From positions 1 to 11,201 of the forward strand of contig CALKWH010000290.1 in NCBI GenBank assembly GCA_938004375.1: a stretch of 11,201 nucleotides of DNA. The letters run 5' to 3'. The stretch comes from an uncultured Pseudomonadota bacterium (GTDB taxonomy: Bacteria > Myxococcota_A > Polyangia > HGW-17). The position numbers were made by a program, and so were the translations under genes. Positions 1-5,810 of this stretch are shown piece by piece. Numbering within the stretch: position 1 is the first letter of the stretch; every line of letters starts with the position of its first letter. The notes beneath the pieces were generated by a model. That model was not told the origin of the DNA. It made no database searches and was given only the letters and a program-made list of their open reading frames with translations.

Positions 1-45
1 CCACCGAGATCTACACTCTTTCCCTACACGACGCTCTTCCGATCT
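1..45 (+). other. Illumina P5 / read-1 adapter left on contig end (artefact)
   Basis: These 45 bases match the last 45 bases of the Illumina TruSeq universal adapter: the P5 tail (CCACCGAGATCTACAC) runs straight into the read-1 primer site, ending GCTCTTCCGATCT. No i5 index lies between the two parts, which fits a single-index library. Biological sequence begins at 46. This is library DNA, not part of the organism. Confidence 0.98.
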
Positions 46-452
46 AGCGTCCGTCCGTCGGCGCACCAAAGGCTCACCTCCGTCACGCTGCGGAACCGGG
101 GGATGCTCCCGGTGGTCAGACACTGGCTCTCGGGCGGGCAGTGATAGACCTCGGTGACCCCGTGGACCCGGAGCCGCCGGTTTGTCAACCGTTTCATCCA
201 GTCCTCCCCGAAGCGCTCGGACAGTTCCTCGTGGGGCAGGAACCAACCCTCGACGACCGGATTCATCTTGCTGATCACCAGCGGACCCTCTGCCACGGTC
301 GTCCCCTCGGTCGTTTCCGGTTTGGCGGCCGGCTCCGTCATGGAGACGACCGGCTCCGACGGAGCTGGGGCACCGTTCACCGACGGTTTCGACGAGGGGG
401 CGCAGCCCACCCAGCAGAACAGCAGCACCAGGACCCGTCTTGGATTTCGCAT
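46..452 (-). CDS. Partial lipoprotein of unknown function, C-terminus cut by contig end
   Basis: The first 135 codons are present. The N-terminus is a lipoprotein signal: Arg-containing n-region, hydrophobic LVLLFCW core, and Cys17 in WVGC, so export and lipid anchoring are likely. A low-complexity Pro/Thr/Glu/Ala linker covers about residues 18-55. A folded segment follows (about 58 to the end) with two Cys in CPPESQC and a third in LWC; its spacing loosely resembles a small beta domain such as an OB or SH3-like fold, but I do not recognise a family. The ATG at 452 follows AGGGAGGGA by 3 nt. It lies 77 nt downstream of the RCC1 lipoprotein gene and has its own promoter candidate. The true stop is missing: apparent C-terminal residues DRKSVV come from adapter sequence. 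Confidence 0.75.
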
Positions 453-469
453 GGTTCCCTCCCTGCCCC

Positions 470-499
470 ACTATCCCGCCGGACCCCGGGGCCTGTCAA
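470..499 (-). promoter_or_regulatory. Candidate sigma70-type promoter for the partial lipoprotein gene
   Basis: On the minus strand a perfect TTGACA (499-494) is followed after 18 nt by GATAGT (475-470), four of six matches to TATAAT. The expected transcript start near 463 would leave a very short leader that still contains GGAGGG. Prediction from sequence only. Confidence 0.4.
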
Positions 500-529
500 T
501 GTCGACGTCCCCGGCGGTGACGCCGATTG

Positions 530-2149
530 TCAGGGAGCGGGGGCCAGCACCGGCCCCGGTGCGTCCGCGTTCTCGAGGGTGCCGATGCCGAGTTGACCGC
601 CGGAGTTGGCGCCCCAGCACCAGACGGAGCCCCCGGCGCCCGTCGCGCAACATGTGTAGAAGTGGCAGAAGACGGTCGAGAAGCCGTGGTCGTCCGGCAT
701 CACGACGGGGGAGGGGGTGGGACTGTCGTTGGCGGCGCCGTTGCCCAGGACCCCGTTGAAGTCGCCGCCCCAGCACCAGACCTGATCGTCGGCGTCGACG
801 GCGCAGGAGGCGGTCGCGCCCAGGCCCAGGCGCACGAACGTCGTGTCGAGCGGCATCGTCACGGCCACGGGGGAGGTCTGGTCCACGTGACCGTCGTTCC
901 CGAGCTGGCCGAAGTCGTTCCGACCCCAGCAGAACACGCCGCCCTCGGCGCGCGTGGCGCAGGAGTGGCTGCCCCCGGTAGCGATGGCGGTGAAGCGCAG
1001 CCCGGTGGACACCATCGCGGGGGCCTCGCTGATCACGGTGGAGCCGGTCCCGAGCTGGCCGGCGTCGTTGAGCCCCCAGCAGAACGCCTGGCCGTCCTGC
1101 CCCAGGGCGCACACGTGGAAGGCGCCGACCGAGAGGGACGCGAAGTCGCCCACCGCGGGCATGATCACCTCCGACGGGAGCCCCAGGGTGCCGCCGATCG
1201 TGCCGACGCCGAGCTGGCCGTAATAGTTGACCCCCCAGCACCAGGCCCTGCCGAAGAGGTCCAGCGCGCAGGTGGTGTCGTTCCTCGCCGAGAGGGCGGA
1301 GAACCGCGTGCCGTCCGGCATCAGCACGGCCAGGGGCGCCGTGGCGTGGGTCACCTGGACGTCGTAGATCCCCAGTTGGCCGGAATCGTTGTAGCCCCAG
1401 CACCAGGCGAGGCCCTCCTCGTCGAGGGCGCAGGTGTGGAGCTTGCCCGCCGCCACGGCCGTGAAACGCACGCCCTCGGGCGCGGCCAAGGGCACGGGGA
1501 CGAGGCTCGAGGGCTCCGCGCTCCCGATCCCCAGCTGGCCCGAGCCGTTGCTGCCCCAGCAGTGGATCGTCCCCTGGTCGTCGAGGGCGCAGGCGTGGGT
1601 CTCCCCGACCACCACCTGCCGCGCGCGTCGGCAGCCGGTCTCGTCGAGCAGGCAGGCCGAGCAGGTCACCTCGCCGTGCCAGGCGCCGAGCCCGGGACAG
1701 GTCGTGTCGAAGGCCCCCGGGTCGCACGCTTCCCCGTGGAGCTCCTGCACGACGCCGTCCCCGCAGGTGCCCCCGCAGCCGGAGAAGTCGAACCGGCAGT
1801 CTCCGGCGCAGGCGAGGGTGCCCGGATAATGCCCCTGGGACTGGCAGGTCGCGCCCTGCAGCTGGCTCCCCTCGCACTCCTCGGGACCGTCGGCGAGCCC
1901 GTTTCCGCAGAAGGCGCCCCCGCACCCGGAGAGGTCGAAGGTGCAGTCGGACCGGCAGCCCAGCGCGCCCGTGGGCAGGTAATAACCCAGGGACTGGCAG
2001 CTCTGCTGGTTCAGGTCCGCGCCGTCGCAGGCCTCGCCCGGGTCCAAAAAGCCGTCGCCGCAGGAGTCGTTCGTCTTCACCTTGGTGTCGCAGGCGAAAG
2101 GCGACAGCGCGAACAACAGAATGACCCAGGGCATGGTGGCGCGTGACAT
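530..2149 (-). CDS. Secreted Cys-rich repeat / RCC1 seven-blade propeller lipoprotein
   Basis: The 539-residue product is probably an envelope or surface protein with a binding role. The ATG at 2149 has AAGGAG 8 nt upstream. The N-terminus is a hydrophobic signal ending SPFAC (Cys20), an imperfect lipobox, so lipid attachment is less certain than export. Residues 30 to about 175 hold three Cys-rich units starting CGDGFLDPGEACDG (30), CGNGLADGPEECEG (81) and CGDGVVQELHGEACD (129), resembling the Cys-rich repeats common in myxobacterial surface proteins (DUF4215-like). Residues about 178-535 contain seven RCC1 repeats of 50-54 residues with the core CWGxNxxGQLGxG (Cys at 197, 250, 304, 357, 407, 459, 511), enough to close a seven-blade propeller. 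Each of these Cys has a partner exactly 10 residues earlier. RCC1 folds serve many roles, so the ligand is unknown. It lies downstream of the TrmB-like gene but has its own promoter candidate. Confidence 0.92.
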   Translation of the reverse strand: MSRATMPWVILLFALSPFACDTKVKTNDSCGDGFLDPGEACDGADLNQQSCQSLGYYLPTGALGCRSDCTFDLSGCGGAFCGNGLADGPEECEGSQLQGATCQSQGHYPGTLACAGDCRFDFSGCGGTCGDGVVQELHGEACDPGAFDTTCPGLGAWHGEVTCSACLLDETGCRRARQVVVGETHACALDDQGTIHCWGSNGSGQLGIGSAEPSSLVPVPLAAPEGVRFTAVAAGKLHTCALDEEGLAWCWGYNDSGQLGIYDVQVTHATAPLAVLMPDGTRFSALSARNDTTCALDLFGRAWCWGVNYYGQLGVGTIGGTLGLPSEVIMPAVGDFASLSVGAFHVCALGQDGQAFCWGLNDAGQLGTGSTVISEAPAMVSTGLRFTAIATGGSHSCATRAEGGVFCWGRNDFGQLGNDGHVDQTSPVAVTMPLDTTFVRLGLGATASCAVDADDQVWCWGGDFNGVLGNGAANDSPTPSPVVMPDDHGFSTVFCHFYTCCATGAGGSVWCWGANSGGQLGIGTLENADAPGPVLAPAP

Positions 2150-2179
2150 CGGGGAGACTCCTTCCCTAAGACAGGAACC

Positions 2180-2207
2180 ACTGTACCCTCGACGGGATGG
2201 ATGTCAA
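2180..2207 (-). promoter_or_regulatory. Candidate sigma70-type promoter of the RCC1 lipoprotein gene
   Basis: A perfect TTGACA (2207-2202) is followed after 16 nt by TACAGT (2185-2180), four of six matches to TATAAT. The predicted start near 2173 gives a leader of about 24 nt containing AAGGAG (2163-2158). Confidence 0.5.
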
Positions 2208-2245
2208 CCGCAGGGCCGCCAGCGCCAGGAACGGTACCGGGTATC

Positions 2246-2272
2246 ATCGAAATCGAAATCGAAATCGGTTTC
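2246..2272. repeat. Hexamer tandem repeat (ATCGAA) with adjoining short inverted repeat
   Basis: Three exact copies of ATCGAA (2246-2263) plus a partial fourth lie in the spacer between the TrmB-like gene and the RCC1 lipoprotein gene. The end overlaps the inverted repeat GAAA-TCGG-TTTC (2261-2272). The block is about 39 nt upstream of the RCC1 gene's -35 box, so it could be an activator site, or simply slippage-prone sequence. Confidence 0.6.
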
Positions 2273-2311
2273 AGTATTGAGGACGGGACGCTGCTGCGCG
2301 GTCGGGTGCGG

Positions 2312-3157
2312 CTACGTCGGCGGCAGGACGGCGTCCGCGGGAGGGGCGCACAGGGCCTCGACCGGGGCCAGGTGGGTGGTGAGGCCGGCGATCACGGCCG
2401 AGGGGTCCTGACCGAAGCGCTGGCCCCACAGGGTCAGGTCCAGCACGAGATTGGACACGGCCATCTCCACCAGGGCGCCCTCCCGGGTGAGCACCGCGCG
2501 GTTGGCGGGGTCCCGGGCGGCGTTGCCCATGAGCACCTGCTCCAGGTCGGCCACGACGATGAGCTTGTGGGGCCAGTGGCGCTCGAGCTCGGCCTCGGCG
2601 ATGCCGTAGGAGTGGGTCTGCCCGCAGCCCTCGGGCAGCGCGGTGAACGAGAACAGGATCACCTCGCGCCCGGCGGCCACCGCTCGGCGCAGGTCGTCGG
2701 CGAGGAGGTCGGCCTCACGGCGCCACAGGGAGAGGACGACCTGCTTCTGGCACCCATGAATCAGCAGCCGCGCCTGCTCGATCAGGGCGTCGTAGCCCAG
2801 CACGTTCCACGTGCCCGCGGGCTCCGACGGCTGGGTCAGGCGGGACAGGCCGTCCTTCAGGTCCGCCAGGGTGCGTTCGAAGCGCCCGGCGAGCAGTTGG
2901 AGCAGGCGCTCGGGGGGCAGCGGCTGATAGCGGGCGGGGGTGTCCTGGATCTTCGAGACCAGGCCGTCCTTCTCGAGCTGGCCCAGCGTATGGTAGATCG
3001 CGGCCCGGGGCACGCCGGAGCGGCCGGCGAGCTCGTAGCCGGTGGCGGGGTGGCGTTCGAGGAGCGTCAGGTACAGGCGGGCGGCGCTGCGGTTGTGGCC
3101 CAGGGCCACCAGCGCCTCTTCGGCGCGCTCGCGGGGGGTGGGGGCGGCGCCGTCCAT
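2312..3157 (-). CDS. TrmB-family transcriptional regulator (winged helix + PLD-like sensor domain)
   Basis: The 281-residue protein fits the TrmB family, whose members are DNA-binding regulators often responding to sugars in archaea and to varied signals in bacteria. Residues about 14-82 form a winged helix: a helical ALVALGHNRSAARLYLTLL segment, then TGYELAGRSGVPRAAIYHTL as the helix-turn-helix, then LEKDGLVSKI and a wing ending PARYQPL. Residues about 83-108 look like a helical linker. Residues about 115-245 resemble the phospholipase-D-like effector domain (VVLSLWRREADLLADDLRRA; KLIVVADLEQVLMG); I see no HKD catalytic motif, as usual for regulators. The ATG at 3157 is 6 nt after the stop of the DUF6209-like lipoprotein and has no clear Shine-Dalgarno site, so it is probably translated by coupling. 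It may control its own operon through the inverted repeat at 4766-4787. The effector is unknown. Confidence 0.88.
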   Translation of the reverse strand: MDGAAPTPRERAEEALVALGHNRSAARLYLTLLERHPATGYELAGRSGVPRAAIYHTLGQLEKDGLVSKIQDTPARYQPLPPERLLQLLAGRFERTLADLKDGLSRLTQPSEPAGTWNVLGYDALIEQARLLIHGCQKQVVLSLWRREADLLADDLRRAVAAGREVILFSFTALPEGCGQTHSYGIAEAELERHWPHKLIVVADLEQVLMGNAARDPANRAVLTREGALVEMAVSNLVLDLTLWGQRFGQDPSAVIAGLTTHLAPVEALCAPPADAVLPPT

Positions 3158-3163
3158 GACGGG

Positions 3164-4738
3164 CTACCAGGCGCAGGCGTCGCGGGCGTCGTAGACCAGC
3201 GCGTCGGCGGTGGCCATGCGGACGTTGCCGTACGGGATGGACTCGGGGGACCCGAGGTGGGCCTCGATGTCCGAGAAGGGGAAGTTCTGCCCGCCGCGGC
3301 TCTGCCACAGACGCACGACGGTGCCGTCGGCGCGGCGCACGTCGATGAAGAAGGCCAGCTCCCGGAGCTGGGCGTCGATGGTGGGCATGAGGCTGCCGGC
3401 GTAGACGACCTTCTCGTAGGTGAAGCCCACGCGCCAGCGGCCCGGGGTGAGCTCGCGGCCCATGGAATAGCGGACTTCCTCGGCGCCGGTGACCAGGTCG
3501 AAGTAGCGGGTGAACTGGCCGGCGTTCACCACCGTGCCCTCGAGGGTGTTGATCTGCAGATAGGCGAACACCCAGCGCAGGGGGATGCCGTAGTGCCCCT
3601 CGTAGGCCAGCCCCAGGGCGTCCACGTGGAACTCGCAGTGGTTGGCGTCGTACTCGCCGGCCAGGTCGTAGTCGACGCAGTACGGCTGGTTGTAGACGTA
3701 GCGCGCATCGCCGTTGGTCACTCGGGAGTCGTCCTTCTCGAGGTCCAGGCAGCGCGGGTGGTCGGCGGCGGGCCAGATGTCGAAGCCGTAGTTGGCCTCG
3801 AAGTTGGAGTCCCAGGCCACGCAGGACGAGCCGGCGCCGGTGTAATTCTGGAACCACAACTCCACGCGCTGGGCGTCGGTGGGGATGCGGAACATGAAGG
3901 ACGCGTCGGTGTCGGTGGCCGTGAAGAACTCGGAGGGCTGGCGCAGGCTGGCCGAGAACACCTGGCCGCCGGGGAGGAAGCGGGCGTGGGCCACGATGTC
4001 CCAGGCCGGGTAGCCGTTGTGGGTGCCGCGGCAGTCGGGCAGCCGGGAGAGGGCGTAGTCGACGCGCAAAAAGCCGCCCTGGCGGCGGGGGCCGGACTCG
4101 TAGGTGTTCCAGTAGGCGCCGAACGAGATCGCGCCCACGGTGGGCTGGCAAACGCCGAAGCCACCGGTGGCCTGGTAGCCGTTGCCGGATTCCAGGAGGG
4201 TGTTGTCCAGGTCGCCGGCGTGGACGTTGTGGTCGAACAGGCGGCCGCCGCCGGGGCCCTGCAGGTAGGCCACCAGCTCGAGGGCGGGGGGATCGCTCTC
4301 GAGGGTCTCGACCTCGGGGCCGAACACGTGCTCGGAGATGACGAAGGCGTGGGTCCGGAAGCCCGGGGTGCGCGCCGGCACCTGCAGCGTGGGCAGCTCG
4401 TACCAGGTGTCGCCGGGTCGCACGCGGTACAGGACGTACACGTCGCCCTCGGCCGCCTCGGCCACGTCCACGGTGCCGCGCCACACGTAGGTGCAGACCG
4501 CGCCGTCGCACCAGGTCTCGTAGCCGCCCACCTCGGTGTCAGACGCCCATTCGCGCCCCACCTGCCGCAGCACCACCTGGCAGCCGCGATCGGCGCCGTC
4601 CATGGAGTCGGCCTGGCCCAAAAGCGGGGCCGTGGAGATCGACGCGGCCGGCAGGGCCTGCGTCTTGGGTTCAGTTTCGCACGCGGCGAACGCGAAGAGA
4701 GAGATCATCAAAATACCGAGCATGGACAAGGATTTCAT
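3164..4738 (-). CDS. Large secreted lipoprotein, DUF6209-like
   Basis: The 524-residue product has a signal peptide (MKSL, then the hydrophobic stretch LGILMISLFAFAAC) with Cys20 as the likely lipidated residue, followed by a short linker. The first region (about 50-165) is beta-rich. The second (about 165-325) carries SRLPDCRGTHNGYPAWDI (231-248) and ELWFQN...CVAWDSNFEANYGF (293-319), the pattern I associate, from memory, with DUF6209 proteins of Myxococcota; a profile search is needed. A third region (about 345-500) is also beta-rich. Ten or so Cys after the lipid site could form disulfides outside the cytoplasm. I see no enzymatic motif; carbohydrate or envelope binding is only a guess. 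The ATG at 4738 has GGAGGT 5 nt upstream. It is the first gene of a two-gene operon with the TrmB-like regulator. Confidence 0.85.
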   Translation of the reverse strand: MKSLSMLGILMISLFAFAACETEPKTQALPAASISTAPLLGQADSMDGADRGCQVVLRQVGREWASDTEVGGYETWCDGAVCTYVWRGTVDVAEAAEGDVYVLYRVRPGDTWYELPTLQVPARTPGFRTHAFVISEHVFGPEVETLESDPPALELVAYLQGPGGGRLFDHNVHAGDLDNTLLESGNGYQATGGFGVCQPTVGAISFGAYWNTYESGPRRQGGFLRVDYALSRLPDCRGTHNGYPAWDIVAHARFLPGGQVFSASLRQPSEFFTATDTDASFMFRIPTDAQRVELWFQNYTGAGSSCVAWDSNFEANYGFDIWPAADHPRCLDLEKDDSRVTNGDARYVYNQPYCVDYDLAGEYDANHCEFHVDALGLAYEGHYGIPLRWVFAYLQINTLEGTVVNAGQFTRYFDLVTGAEEVRYSMGRELTPGRWRVGFTYEKVVYAGSLMPTIDAQLRELAFFIDVRRADGTVVRLWQSRGGQNFPFSDIEAHLGSPESIPYGNVRMATADALVYDARDACAW

Positions 4739-4763
4739 GGGGAACCTCCGTCAGGACGCCGGT

Positions 4764-4792
4764 GTAGTAACTTATTTCTGAGTTACTGTCAA
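4764..4792 (-). promoter_or_regulatory. Operon promoter with embedded perfect inverted repeat (candidate operator)
   Basis: On the minus strand TTGACA (4792-4787) is followed after 17 nt by TACTAC (4769-4764), a weak -10. The spacer is filled by a perfect 7-bp inverted repeat, AGTAACT (4766-4772), 8 nt, AGTTACT (4781-4787), touching both promoter boxes. A protein bound here would block polymerase. The TrmB-like regulator encoded by the second gene of this operon is the natural candidate; that link is inference. Confidence 0.5.
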
Positions 4793-4807
4793 GAGGGGAG
4801 CGAAGAA

Positions 4808-4888
4808 GTCCGACTTGTCCGACGTGTCTGACGTGTCTGACGTGTCCGACGTGTCCGACGTGTGCGACTTGTCCGACGTGTCCGACTT
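4808..4888. repeat. 9-bp tandem array, nine units (consensus GTCCGACGT)
   Basis: Nine head-to-tail 9-base units fill 81 bases without a gap. Consensus is GTCCGACGT; variants change position 4 (C or T), position 3 (C or G) and the last two bases (GT or TT). Both outermost units end in TT. The array begins 2 nt beyond the stop codon of the coiled-coil lipoprotein gene and ends 15 nt before the -35 box of the DUF6209-like operon. There are no unique spacers, so it is not CRISPR. If read through it would encode a (T/K)-Ser-Asp repeat, since the period is a multiple of three. Confidence 0.95.
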
Positions 4889-4890
4889 TC

Positions 4891-5703
4891 TTAATCGTTC
4901 GCGGGCGTGGGGGCGGGGGCGGGCTTGGGCGGATCGACCGGCTTCAGTTCCGTGGGCTTGGGGGCGTCGCCGCAGCGGGGGCAGGGGACCGCGTCCGGGC
5001 AGGGCGGGCACGGCTTGCACGCGGCGGGCGTCGAGGGGCCGCCGGGGGCCTTCACCAGGGACGGGTTCCACATGGCCTCGATCTCCTTCTGCAGGGTCTT
5101 CACCTCGGCGGCCAGGGTCCCCATTTTCTCTTCGGCCACCAGGAACTTGCGGCGGACGCGGTAGGTCTGGTCCGCGTACGTCAGTTTGCTGTATTTCCCG
5201 GCGTGGGTGGACTGCGCCTTGTGCAGCGCGAGGACCTGCTCCTCGATGGCCGAGGCCTCGGCGGTGTAGATCTTCCACTTCAGCAGCTCGAGCATTTTCT
5301 TGTTGTGCTTGATCAGGAGCACGGTGAACTCGCGGTACCGCTTGGCCGCCTCGAGCTCCTTCTCCAGGACCGCCACGCTCTTGTCCACCTTCACGCCGAC
5401 GGGGGCGCCGCCGAGCTTCTTCACGGCCTCGGCGCGGTCCAGTTGCATCTTGGCGGCCTTCACCCACAGGTCGGCCAGCTGCTTGTCCGAGGCCAGCAGT
5501 TTCGACTTGAGCTTCTCGGTCTCGAGCTCCTTTTTCGCCTTGTCCCAGTCGTCCTTGGCGATCTTCGCCTTGCCCATGAAGGAGACGTGGACGCTCTGGA
5601 CGTGGCCGGAGCCGACGTGATGACGGATCACCGGCGGGGTGGAGCAGCCCAGGGAGCCGAGGGCAAAGCCGGCAACGAGAATCAGCGGGAACAGGTTTTT
5701 CAT
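4891..5703 (-). CDS. Coiled-coil lipoprotein with Cys/Pro-rich C-terminal tail
   Basis: The 270-residue protein has a canonical lipoprotein signal (LGSLGC, Cys20). Most of the rest is charged and helical: about 43-98, 107-168 and 182-213 look like coiled coil (for example ELETEKLKSKLLASDKQLAD and AVLEKELEAAKRYREF), with a small GGAPVGVKVDK break between the first two. The tail from about 214 is Pro-rich and holds five Cys (229, 232, 235, 241, 244) arranged as CxxCxxC-x5-CxxC, then ends in a Pro/Ala/Lys stretch. The helical part suits a structural or spacer role in the periplasm; the Cys cluster could bind metal or form disulfides. I recognise no named family. The ATG at 5703 follows the excellent Shine-Dalgarno AGGAGGTG by 4 nt. 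The 9-bp array starts just after its stop codon. Confidence 0.85.
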   Translation of the reverse strand: MKNLFPLILVAGFALGSLGCSTPPVIRHHVGSGHVQSVHVSFMGKAKIAKDDWDKAKKELETEKLKSKLLASDKQLADLWVKAAKMQLDRAEAVKKLGGAPVGVKVDKSVAVLEKELEAAKRYREFTVLLIKHNKKMLELLKWKIYTAEASAIEEQVLALHKAQSTHAGKYSKLTYADQTYRVRRKFLVAEEKMGTLAAEVKTLQKEIEAMWNPSLVKAPGGPSTPAACKPCPPCPDAVPCPRCGDAPKPTELKPVDPPKPAPAPTPAND

Positions 5704-5720
5704 GAAACACCTCCTAGGAT

Positions 5721-5747
5721 GAAAAGAACGGTTCGGCGTCGCCGTTC
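5721..5747 (-). terminator. Hairpin with short T tract (weak terminator or start-site operator)
   Basis: On the minus strand GAACGG (5747-5742) pairs with CCGTTC (5731-5726) across a 10-nt loop and is followed by TTTTC. It could be a weak intrinsic terminator for the upstream 618-residue lipoprotein gene. It also begins directly after the candidate -10 box, so it would overlap the start of the next transcript and could be an operator instead. Confidence 0.3.
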
Positions 5748-5776
5748 ACCATACTCCCCGGCGGGTGTTTTGTCAT
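5748..5776 (-). promoter_or_regulatory. Candidate promoter of the coiled-coil lipoprotein gene
   Basis: ATGACA (5776-5771, five of six matches to TTGACA) is separated by 17 nt from TATGGT (5753-5748, four of six matches to TATAAT). It lies in the 107-nt gap between the 618-residue lipoprotein gene and this gene, so the two need not be co-transcribed. Confidence 0.4.
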
Positions 5777-5810
5777 CCGGAAATCTCGGCGGGCGGGTCG
5801 GCGGGAGGGG

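Noticed and set aside
527..2146. 539-codon plus-strand frame opposite the RCC1 gene
   Set aside because: Same length as the true gene but antisense; the minus strand has the RCC1 and Cys repeats.
2201..4831. 876-codon open frame on the plus strand
   Set aside because: It is antisense to the TrmB-like and DUF6209-like genes, has biased Gly/Val/Ala/Glu composition typical of high-GC antisense frames, and no recognisable domain. The minus-strand genes have signal peptides, motifs and ribosome sites.
4808..4888. CRISPR array
   Set aside because: Units are 9 bases and directly adjacent, with no spacers and no cas genes nearby.
4772..5710. 312-codon frame containing Thr-Ser-Asp repeats
   Set aside because: It is out of frame with the coiled-coil lipoprotein, reads through its coding region in a shadow frame and only picks up the tandem array at the end; no signal or domain supports it.
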